From: Cerrena zonata | Lineage: Eukaryota; Basidiomycota; Agaricomycetes; Polyporales; Cerrenaceae | Length of the DNA stretch: 64,000 bases | Assembly: GCA_038087015.1 (NCBI GenBank) | Contig: JASBNA010000023.1 | Span: 186,001 to 250,000, forward strand | Direction: 5' to 3' | Shown here: one piece after another, positions 9,923-17,978 of the stretch | Position numbering within the stretch: position 1 is the first letter of the stretch | How the letters are laid out: each line of letters opens with the position of its first letter | Translations under genes and position numbers: made by a program | Notes under the pieces: generated by a model | Told to the model about the DNA's origin: nothing | The model's database searches: none | Seen by the model: the letters and a program-made list of their open reading frames with translations, nothing else

Positions 9923-10150
9923 GTCAAACTGATAGGTCAAACTGATCGATCATTATGTCAATGTGATAGGTAGTAATGGGTCAATGTGATAGATCATTAT
10001 GAAAGGTCAATGTGATAGGTCATTATGACAGTCAAAGTGATAAATAATTATGGTCAAAGTGATAGATCATTATGAAAGGTCAATGTGATAGGTCATTATG
10101 ACAGTCAAAGTGACAGATAATTATGGTCAATGTGATAGGTAGTAATGTCA
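9923..10150. repeat. Minisatellite with 73-bp higher-order unit in the POX18 upstream region
   Basis: Monomers beginning GTCAA(A/T)GTGATAG occur at 9923, 9936, 9957, 9980, 10006, 10031, 10053, 10079, 10104 and 10126. Spacing is irregular at first, then repeats as 26, 25 and 22 bp. The two blocks 9980-10052 and 10053-10125 are 73-bp direct repeats that differ at only three positions. Most monomers end in CATTATG or AATTATG. The array lies 440-670 bp upstream of POX18. Confidence 0.9.
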
Positions 10151-10161
10151 CACCCGTGCAC
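10150..10161 (+). promoter_or_regulatory. Rap1-like motif upstream of POX18
   Basis: ACACCCGTGCAC matches the yeast Rap1 consensus ACACCCRYACAY except for one base. It sits at the right edge of the minisatellite. Related motifs occur in three other intergenic regions of this window. Binding is unproven. Confidence 0.3.
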
Positions 10162-10173
10162 ACCCCGATTATC

Positions 10174-10181
10174 TCACGTGA
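10174..10181. promoter_or_regulatory. Palindromic E-box TCACGTGA
   Basis: A perfect 8-bp palindrome containing CACGTG, the binding core of Cbf1/Pho4-type bHLH factors, about 410 bp upstream of the POX18 ATG and directly after the minisatellite and Rap1-like motif. Confidence 0.45.
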
Positions 10182-10256
10182 CAGTAACTGAAGAGCTCGG
10201 TCCTGAAGTGAGGGGCGATTCCGCCAGTTACGTAATCCTGGGCCGGATAGACTAAA

Positions 10257-10262
10257 CCGAGG
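10257..10262 (+). promoter_or_regulatory. CCGAGG element upstream of POX18
   Basis: Reverse complement of CCTCGG, the Ctf1/FarA-type core, about 330 bp upstream of the POX18 ATG. POX18-type genes are oleate- and alkane-induced in Candida, which makes the match plausible; at six bases it is not proof. Confidence 0.35.
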
Positions 10263-10505
10263 TTTTATCACCAACGACTGCCCCCATAAGCAGATTTGCT
10301 ACACCCTTTTATAAATCAGATGCCTGATAACGAGCAGAGTTCCATGGTTTAATCAAAGATATCTTCATATTCATATTCGGGTTCGAAAGAGTTACTTGAA
10401 ACTGAAATAATTAGAGTATTGAGATGAGATTTTTGTAACCGAAAAAAGCAAATAATTCTCCAACCTTCAAAATTCACAGTCAATTGTCACATTCATATTT
10501 CAATT

Positions 10506-10513
10506 TATATAAA
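10506..10513 (+). promoter_or_regulatory. POX18 TATA box
   Basis: TATATAAA lies 77 bp upstream of the POX18 ATG, a normal distance for a strongly inducible yeast promoter. Confidence 0.55.
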
Positions 10514-10589
10514 TATTTGATTGAATTCCCATAACTTTCAATTACTTTGGTTTATCAATTACTATATTTTAATTAACTTATTTTACAAC

Positions 10590-10976
10590 ATGTCTGACTT
10601 AGCTGCTGATGGATTCCAAGCCTCTCCTTTCTTCAAAGAATTACACGATGGTTTAGCTGATAATAAAATCAAACAAAAGGCCATTGCTAGTGTTAAGGCT
10701 GTTATCGTCATTACTCTTAAGAACAAGGAAGGTAAAGACCAATCTTGGATTTTGGATTTGAAAAATGACGGTACTGTTAAAAAAATTGATGGTTCTTTAC
10801 CAAAATCTGATGTCCAATTACTCTTGAAGGATGTTGATTTTGTTAAATTGGCTAATGGTAAAGCTAACGGTCAAAAATTATTTATGAATGGTAAATTAAA
10901 GGTCAAGGGTAACATGATGAAGGCTACTGCTATTGAATCGGTCTTTAAACAAATTGATCCAAGACCAAAATTATAA
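10590..10976 (+). CDS. POX18: Peroxisomal SCP2-type sterol-carrier protein
   Basis: Small SCP2-domain lipid-carrier protein of the peroxisomal matrix, the oleate-induced PXP-18/POX18 family of alkane yeasts. The ATG at 10590 gives 128 residues, the family length (about 127 in C. tropicalis); an upstream in-frame TTG at 10521 adds residues with no family match and is not used. The SCP2 core is clear: [31 protein letters not shown] and [16 protein letters not shown], the last being the typical end of the lipid-binding fold. The C terminus is PRPKL, giving a PKL tripeptide at the PTS1 position, the same variant as in hydrolase copy b. It converges with RPN14, 47 bp apart. Its upstream region carries a TATA box, CCGAGG, an E-box and a minisatellite. 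Codon use is that of a well-expressed gene. Confidence 0.9.
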   Translation: MSDLAADGFQASPFFKELHDGLADNKIKQKAIASVKAVIVITLKNKEGKDQSWILDLKNDGTVKKIDGSLPKSDVQLLLKDVDFVKLANGKANGQKLFMNGKLKVKGNMMKATAIESVFKQIDPRPKL

Positions 10977-11023
10977 GCTCGTATATTTATTATATTGAAT
11001 ATTGATAATTGATTTGGCGCTTT

Positions 11024-12214
11024 CTATCGATAATTGTAGAGGTCTCCATCATTGACTAAGAAGATGTCTTGATGATGATGAGAAATGTCCTGTAGTTTGC
11101 TCAGAATGTCCATCCCAATCATGGTTTCGTAGTCATGATTAAAGTCCTTATCGAATTTGATTGCAAAAACTTTATCGGGCCCAGTATAAATTATGAACTT
11201 CCAGGGACTGATCTGGTACACTTTTGCAATTGTTTCGTCAATCTTAATCTCTTTCACTAAATGGTGTTTCTGCAAATCCCATATTCTTATAAATCCATCT
11301 TTATATCCTCCAACCAAATACCCATCACTTAAAATAATGTCTACAACCCCACTACTTGTAATAAACTTATCTGAACTGATTTGGTATCTTTTACCCAAGT
11401 CATACCCCTGGATCACTCCCAGTTCATACCCAACGTACATCACTTTCCCCTGGCATTCGTACTGATCGGCGTATTCTTCGTCTTCTCCTGATTGCTTGTC
11501 TCTAATGACAATACTGTTCACAGCATCATGAAGATTGTTGATCCGGTTGTACTTGTGTATAACTTCCCCCGACCCACATTCGTACACTAGAACCGATCCG
11601 TCGTCCCCCCCGCTAACAAAGTTTCGTCCTTTACCAATTATTGCAATCGTATTGATTCTCAGAATGGGTCCTCGGAAGCTTCTGATTGGGTCTCCAATGG
11701 TTTCTTCCTTGATACTCCATAATTTGATTTGCATATCCAAGCCTATACTCATCAAAACTTTCCCAGAAGGGAGCATCTTCAATTTCGTAACATCGTTATA
11801 ATGAGCTCTCACTAATTGTGGAGTATCCTTCGTTGTTAAATTGAATATTCCAATGTCCCCAGTGTTTGTCCCAAATATTATCAAATTATGACTAACTAGA
11901 CTTATACTGGTAACTTTGAAAGATTGTTTGAGTTCTTTGGGTGATAGCATCATTCGCTTGCTCCACAACTTGTAGACAGTCTTTTTAATTTGTAACTTAT
12001 AATGGGTTTCACCTAATTTGTCAAACTTAACTTCATTGGTCTTTTCTTTGATCTCATTATCTCTGAAAATTTCCAACTTGGACTCATTGCACTCCACTAT
12101 ATAATGATCTGCATTTGCATTTGGATCCTCAGGGATTTCTGATATATAGAAAGAACCTCTTTGAGAATCGTGGAGCGTCTCTTCAAACGTGGGATCGATT
12201 ATCACCGACTTCAT
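11024..12214 (-). CDS. RPN14: Rpn14/PAAF1 proteasome base-assembly chaperone
   Basis: WD-repeat chaperone that binds the Rpt ATPases during assembly of the 19S base. 396 residues from an ATG at 12214. Diagnostic stretches are VRAHYNDVTKLKMLPSGK, SIGLDMQIKLWSI and RNFVSGGDDGSVLVYECGSG, and VGGYKDGFIRIWDLQ near the end; their order and spacing match Rpn14 (417 aa in S. cerevisiae). The first 90 residues are the non-WD N-terminal region. It is divergent from COG7, with only 122 bp between the two start codons, so they probably share a promoter that includes an A run at 12251-12262. Confidence 0.88.
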   Translation of the reverse strand: MKSVIIDPTFEETLHDSQRGSFYISEIPEDPNANADHYIVECNESKLEIFRDNEIKEKTNEVKFDKLGETHYKLQIKKTVYKLWSKRMMLSPKELKQSFKVTSISLVSHNLIIFGTNTGDIGIFNLTTKDTPQLVRAHYNDVTKLKMLPSGKVLMSIGLDMQIKLWSIKEETIGDPIRSFRGPILRINTIAIIGKGRNFVSGGDDGSVLVYECGSGEVIHKYNRINNLHDAVNSIVIRDKQSGEDEEYADQYECQGKVMYVGYELGVIQGYDLGKRYQISSDKFITSSGVVDIILSDGYLVGGYKDGFIRIWDLQKHHLVKEIKIDETIAKVYQISPWKFIIYTGPDKVFAIKFDKDFNHDYETMIGMDILSKLQDISHHHQDIFLVNDGDLYNYR

Positions 12215-12336
12215 TGCAAAAGAAGAGTTAGTTGAACTGTCTCACCAAACTAAAAAAAAAAAGACAAATATCAACAGCTTCATTACTTTGACCAACCTTG
12301 CTCTACTGTTCATTTTGTATTACTGAGCTTGCCAAC

Positions 12337-13091
12337 ATGTCCCAGTTATCCGGTGAGCAGTCGCTCACTATGTTCTTTGATAACGAATTCAACCCTTCAA
12401 CCTATGTTGATGCGTTATTCCAATCAATCATTACAAAATCTAATCCCGAGCTAAATTTAAACCATTCAAATCCAACTCCGGCAACTTCTTATAATAAAAA
12501 GACTTTGAATTTACTATCAAATAATCTATCAGATATAACCACCCATCTAGATTACTATACGAATGAATTGTCAACCGAATTATCTACTCAGATTAACACA
12601 TTGAAGCAAACTTCTTCCTCAATTCTTTCAAATCTGACAAATAATGACAATATAACTAGACTACAATACTATATAACTTCATTAAATCACTCAATAGTTT
12701 CATTGAATTCGAAATAGAGTCAGTCAAGTCAAAAAACTCCACCAACGAGATTAATAACAAGTCGATCAAAAATTTGATTGATTTAAAGTTAGTTAGATCC
12801 AATTTGTTGAAAGTTTTAACCAATATTGAAAAAATAAACTTAATCATCAATAGTAAAGACGGTAGCAGTATTAACTTACAAGAATTTCAGGAGTCAATTG
12901 ATTTGCTATATGAGACTTTGAAACAGAGTTTCACTAAAGAATTATCAAATGACGAAAAACAAGATCTAGTTGATAATTGTAACGATTTGATAGACTTATT
13001 ACCATTATTTAAAAATTTGAATAATTTCTATCCAGTTTACAAAAAATTTACAAGTGCATTAAGTGAAGATTTGAACAAGCTTGGAAAATAA
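12337..13091 (+). CDS. COG7: COG7 subunit of the conserved oligomeric Golgi complex (one frame break)
   Basis: Lobe-B subunit of the COG tether, which guides retrograde vesicles within the Golgi. The ATG at 12337 opens MSQLSGEQSLTMFFDNEF, matching the MFFD(E/N)EFxPxxxVDxLF start of yeast Cog7; the earlier in-frame TTG is ignored. The first frame runs to a stop at 12717 after SLNSK. A second frame resumes with EIESVKSKNSTNEI and runs to 13091, with the leucine-rich C-terminal half expected for the family. One missing base near 12710 joins them (SLNS then EIESVK), giving about 251 residues against 279 in S. cerevisiae. No intron signals are present. It converges with PMC1. Identity is good; the break looks like a one-base deletion in the consensus. 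Confidence 0.8.
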
Positions 13092-13350
13092 ATTTAAATA
13101 AATACGTTTATTTATAATGCAAAAAAGATGTGACATACAAATATATATAAGGAAATAAATTTTGTATAATAGATTAAAACAAAATAAAGTTGTCATCAAA
13201 ATAGTCAAATTGGAACGGCCAATTTGAAAAAAAAAAAAATTAATTAGAATAATAATGAAATAGATACATTGAAAAAGTTGAAAACGTTAAAGTATGAGTA
13301 AAAATACAAGATATTTTTTTTTCAAAAATTCTTCGATTTTTGATTTCTTA

Positions 13351-16300
13351 TCATGAGCTGTTTGAAGAGTCTGAACGTTCGTGGGTATTGTAATATTTTT
13401 TATCGGGACGTTCGTTGGGATCTTCATTTTTTTTAGGAGATTCAATATCGGTTTTTTTAATATTGTCATGGTTTGATTGGGATTCTAAATCGATTTTATT
13501 AGCATCAGCATCAGCAGAAGCATCATCTTTATTCTTTTGACGTGAATCACGATTCTTCTTTCTTAAAAATGAAAATCCAGCGTAATATATAAAAGTGTTA
13601 AATGCTTTGGTAGGGAAAACTTTAATCACCCATTCGTTCGGTATTATTCTAATAAGTGCACCAACTGGAATTGATATGAAACCACACAAGACAGCAGTCG
13701 CCCATTGTCCAGGGGTTTGTCTTACAATTGTAAAAGCAGCACCACCAACAAACATAATTAAAACTTGAACACCAACAATTATTAAAAGAATTACAATAAA
13801 ATACCAATTTCTGAATAAATGTTGGGAAAAATCAAGATTTTCACGAGTGATACGACCTCTTACACTTGAAATTTCATCAGCTTCATCTAATTTTCTAGTA
13901 ACAACCAATTTGAAAATTTGTAACCAAACAAATGCATTGAAAGTCATTGCATCTAACTGTTTATTTTCATGATTACTTATCGATTCATCACCGAAAAATA
14001 ATTGACGACCAGCAAAATGAAGTATAAATGTAATAATCAATTGAGTAATTGATTGGCCAATAATCATTTTCCACATTGATACACTAATTAATGGTGCAGT
14101 TCTACCAGCTGGTTTTCTATTCAAGAACGAATCATCTGGTTTATCAGTTGCCAAAGCCAATGCAGCTAAAGTATCCATAATTAAGTTAACCCATAACAAT
14201 TGAACAGCTGTTAAAACTGATTGACCATTTGAAGAAGCAACTGCCGAAACGAATGTTAAAACACAAGCAGTAATATTAACAGTTAATTGAAATTGAATAA
14301 ATTTTTTAATTGAAGTAGCAACAGTTCTACCCCATTTAATTGCTTGAACAATATCAGTAAAATCATCAGTCATTAAAATAATATCGGATGCTTCTCTTGC
14401 AACTTCAGTACCACTGATACCCATTGAAAATCCCACATCAGCCAATTTCAAAGCTGGAGCATCATTAGTACCATCACCAGTAACCGCAACCACTTCACCT
14501 GCTTTACGTAAAGTTTCAACCAAAATTCTTTTATCTTCAGGAGAGGATCTTGCTAAAACTCTCAAAGTTGGAGCAATACGATTTCTTTCCAGTTCACTTA
14601 ATTTACGGAACTTAGGACCTTCCATACAAGCGTATTCATTTGATAAATCATCAGAAGTTAAGATATTACAAGATTTTGAAATGGCTTTAGCAGTAATCAA
14701 ATTATCACCAGTAACCATACGAACACTAACACCAGCATGTTTACATTGTAAAACTGCTTCAGCCACACCTTCTTTCAAAGGATCTTGTAAACCGACAATA
14801 GCATCAAGAGATAATTCTTGTTTAGAGCCTTCTAAATTGATTAATAAATCTGGATCTGCTTCAACTTGTTTTGAGGTTTGATTTTCATCATTAACGTCAG
14901 TTTTAGTTGATTTTTCAGTTGATAATTCAGCAGGAGGCCAAGAACCAATATTATTAAAATCTTTATGAGCCAATACAATTGCTCTTAAAGCATCATTGGC
15001 AAACTCATCAATTTTACTCAAAGCTTCATCACGATCATTACGATCCAATTTAGTAAGTTCATCTTTATTTTGAGTTTTAAACCCACAATTTTTAAAAACA
15101 ATTTCAGCTGCACCTTTAACGTATAATCTATAAGAGTCGTCATTCAATTTTAAAACGATACCTGACCATTTTCTTGAACTTTCAAAAGGAATTGATTGAA
15201 CTATACTATCATGATTTGAATCTCTTAAGCTATCCAAGGAATTTTTCTTGAAACTACCAAATTTATCTTGAGCCAAAATTAATAAAGCCGAATCAGTTTT
15301 ATTACCAAGATAAGGTTCGGTAACCACCCCTAATTGTTGAATTTCATTATGAGAATTTTCATTTGATAAAACTTTTTGGAAAAAAGATTTTTTCTTTGAT
15401 GGATTATTAGTTATATTAGTTTTAGAAGCATCATAATCATTGTTAGCAAAAGCGGTTGAATTCAAAATAATATTATCTAATAAAATATTTTTGAAAGAAT
15501 TAGTGAAACGATCAATGACGGTGATTGATTTTGGACCAGAACCATTAACGGTATCATCAAAAGTTAAAGAGTCGTCACCAAAATAAGCTTTAACAATTCT
15601 CATTTTATTTTCAGTTAAAGTACCAGTTTTATCCGAACAAACTGCAGTAGCACTCCCCATAGTCTCACAACTTTTCAAGACTCTTACCAAATTACCATTT
15701 TGAGCCATTCTAGTAGTGGCAAAAGCCAAAGCTAAAGTAACGGCCAAGGGTAAACCTTCAGGAACTGCAACGACAATAATTGTAATTGCCACAATGACAA
15801 TATCCAAAAACTTTTTACCCTTTTGAGCACCTTGGAAATGATTAAACTTCCCACCGGGAGCTATATTAACACAATATCTAATGAATAAAACAATGAAAAG
15901 AACAAGAGCAGCCAAAAACCCATACTTGACAATTCCTTCTGCCAAATTATTCAAACGTTCTTGTAAAGGAGTAGTTTCTGGTTCAGTATGAAGACTCAAC
16001 ATGGTTCTACCATGAACCGAGTTGGACCCCACCGCGGTGATCACTGCATAACCATAACCCGATAAGATTTTAGCGCCCGAGATTAAAAAGGGATCTTTAA
16101 ATTTAATTTGAGAAGAACCAATATCTTCATCGGTTGGTAATTGATTTTTATAGAATCTCAACGCTTCTTTAGCCGGTTTTTTAACAATACTATCAGATTC
16201 ACCCGTTAAAGCTGATTCATCAGTTTCTAATTCACCATTTATTAAAATACAATCACTTGGAATGACATCCCCCGTTTGTAAATTAATTATATCCCCAACC

Positions 16301-16971
16301 AATAAATCGTAAATGGAAATCATTTTTTGAGAACCATCTCGTATAACAATAATTTCTCGATCTTCCTTTTTAGCATTAAGACGAGCAAACTGACGTTCCT
16401 TCTGATAATCATTAACCGCCCCAACCAAAACAATAATTATAATGGCCACGATAATGGCCACCCCTTCTACCCAGTCGACCTTGGGCATGGGTTCTCCTTC
16501 ATCGTCGTACGTGGTGCCTTCACCAAACGTTTCGTATAAACCAAGCGCCAAAGATATTATAGCCGCCACGGATAAAAGTATCAATACTTTATCTTTCAAA
16601 GCATCAAAACACAACCGTAAAAAACCTTTGGTATCCTTACTGGGTAACTTATTAGCCCCAAAATGCTTGCATCTCGAATGGGTATCGTTTGACGATTCAG
16701 TGATCCCATTTTTACCATCAGTCTTCAATAATTTTAAAACATGCTTCAAATCTCCCAATTCGTACAATTTCTGTAAAGACTTGGGATCGTGTAACTCGGA
16801 TAACTCATCCACCGATATATCAAACTCAGAAGTGTCTCCAGTTAATGGCGAGTTGGAATTTATACTAGTCGAATCATCGTCTGAAGATAATCCGTTATTA
16901 TTAGCGTGAGGAACCTCCAAGTTCCTCAGTCTCAGTTCCGAGAGTCTCTCGGTAGTAGTTCTAGGGGCCAT
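13351..16971 (-). CDS. PMC1: PMC1 vacuolar-type Ca2+-ATPase (P2B)
   Basis: Vacuolar P-type calcium pump that removes cytosolic Ca2+. The first ATG is at 16971 (MAPRTTTERLSELRLRNLEV), giving 1206 residues; a GTG five codons earlier is not a likely start, since a TAA closes the frame just before it. Domain order is complete: acidic Ser-rich N terminus; first helices near residues 120-195; actuator TGES in ALTGESDSIV; PEGLPLAV in M4; phosphorylation motif SDKTGTLT with Asp near residue 447; KGAAEIV in the nucleotide domain; TGDGTNDAPAL in the hinge; then the C-terminal helices including NLIMDTLAALALATDKP. The tail is hydrophilic (DASADADANK, then acidic and Lys-rich). A large insertion near residues 510-560 is typical of PMC1. 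Its long frame is unbroken, unlike several genes to its right. Confidence 0.95.
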   Translation of the reverse strand: MAPRTTTERLSELRLRNLEVPHANNNGLSSDDDSTSINSNSPLTGDTSEFDISVDELSELHDPKSLQKLYELGDLKHVLKLLKTDGKNGITESSNDTHSRCKHFGANKLPSKDTKGFLRLCFDALKDKVLILLSVAAIISLALGLYETFGEGTTYDDEGEPMPKVDWVEGVAIIVAIIIIVLVGAVNDYQKERQFARLNAKKEDREIIVIRDGSQKMISIYDLLVGDIINLQTGDVIPSDCILINGELETDESALTGESDSIVKKPAKEALRFYKNQLPTDEDIGSSQIKFKDPFLISGAKILSGYGYAVITAVGSNSVHGRTMLSLHTEPETTPLQERLNNLAEGIVKYGFLAALVLFIVLFIRYCVNIAPGGKFNHFQGAQKGKKFLDIVIVAITIIVVAVPEGLPLAVTLALAFATTRMAQNGNLVRVLKSCETMGSATAVCSDKTGTLTENKMRIVKAYFGDDSLTFDDTVNGSGPKSITVIDRFTNSFKNILLDNIILNSTAFANNDYDASKTNITNNPSKKKSFFQKVLSNENSHNEIQQLGVVTEPYLGNKTDSALLILAQDKFGSFKKNSLDSLRDSNHDSIVQSIPFESSRKWSGIVLKLNDDSYRLYVKGAAEIVFKNCGFKTQNKDELTKLDRNDRDEALSKIDEFANDALRAIVLAHKDFNNIGSWPPAELSTEKSTKTDVNDENQTSKQVEADPDLLINLEGSKQELSLDAIVGLQDPLKEGVAEAVLQCKHAGVSVRMVTGDNLITAKAISKSCNILTSDDLSNEYACMEGPKFRKLSELERNRIAPTLRVLARSSPEDKRILVETLRKAGEVVAVTGDGTNDAPALKLADVGFSMGISGTEVAREASDIILMTDDFTDIVQAIKWGRTVATSIKKFIQFQLTVNITACVLTFVSAVASSNGQSVLTAVQLLWVNLIMDTLAALALATDKPDDSFLNRKPAGRTAPLISVSMWKMIIGQSITQLIITFILHFAGRQLFFGDESISNHENKQLDAMTFNAFVWLQIFKLVVTRKLDEADEISSVRGRITRENLDFSQHLFRNWYFIVILLIIVGVQVLIMFVGGAAFTIVRQTPGQWATAVLCGFISIPVGALIRIIPNEWVIKVFPTKAFNTFIYYAGFSFLRKKNRDSRQKNKDDASADADANKIDLESQSNHDNIKKTDIESPKKNEDPNERPDKKYYNTHERSDSSNSS

Positions 16972-17089
16972 ACTTGCTTTAAACACTCATAGAGCCAGCT
17001 CAGAAAAGGGAGAAGTCAACTTATTATAAGGAAAGTAATCGAAAGGCTCTACCGCTGAAAGAAGGGTAAAAAAAAAGACCAAAAAAGCC

Positions 17090-17121
<32 letters not shown>

Positions 17122-17978
17122 TACAACAAGAAAAGAAGCAGTATGTCAACGGAAATTTTGTCAGACAGTCAGACCGATGCAAAGCGCAAAGTAGGAGCAG
17201 TTGACCAGTTCCGTTCCTAAGCAGATAAACTACAACTTAAAAGTATCATCAATAGGGCAAGGCAAGTGGGCAAGGGCAAAGTGTGTTTGCTCTGGCAAGG
17301 CCAGTGTATCAATTCAGCTGCTTCTAGTGTAATTCCATTTTTCTGGTTAAAGATTAGTGTCCTTAAAGTACTAATGGAGGCTGTGTGACAGGGAAAAAAA
17401 AAAAAAATAAATAAAACGAAAACCCACTAACAAATGGAAAAAAAAAAAAAAAGACAAAAGAAACCAAGGAAAGTAATTAATTAATTAAGGCATTGATAGT
17501 TGTTCAGTGGAAGCATTGAACAAAGGAAGGTCCGTAAACTCCCACAGCCGTTTAAACAGTTGGACCATCGGTGATTCCAACTGACCCAGGATAGCCAGTA
17601 GTGCTGGCTGTTTCAGAGTTGATGTCACGCGCACCAGAGGGAAATTCCCTCAATCAGGTAGGGCTAAATAGGTTGATTAGCAGCAGGGGTTCCTTGGCTA
17701 GTGGTCAAGGCTTGGATTACTGCTCCTCTTTTTGTTGAGATCGTAAAAGCCATCACGATAAGTTTTAGCTTTTGCATCAATTGATGTAAAAAAAAAAAAA
17801 GACTGGAAAACCGGTGATAAAAGAAAAAGTCAAAAAAAAAAAAAAAAAAAAAAAAAGATCAAAAAAAAAAAAAAAAGAGATCCGTACATGTTGCGTTTAC
17901 AATTTTTGCACCCAAAACGCGGGAGAGATATTTATTAGTATACGAGCTATTTACATGGGATTAGAGATTTTCGGGTCT
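16972..17978. other. PMC1 promoter and DHA2 3' flank, homopolymer-rich
   Basis: About 1 kb without a gene. It contains several long A tracts (17091-17118, 17394-17407, 17439-17452, 17787-17799, 17832-17856, 17861-17874) and a G-rich stretch with GGCAAGG words at 17256-17306. This is the upstream region of PMC1 (minus) and the 3' flank of the DHA2 transporter. I could not pick out a convincing calcineurin/Crz1 element. Confidence 0.5.

Larger units (their letters stand above)
9299..10589. other. Shared promoter region of the permease and POX18
   Basis: About 1.3 kb between divergent genes, with no credible coding frame. From left to right it contains the permease TATA-like region (9344-9360), unremarkable AT-rich DNA, a minisatellite (9923-10150), a Rap1-like motif, an E-box, a CCGAGG element and the POX18 TATA box; the main ones are listed separately. 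Confidence 0.6.
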
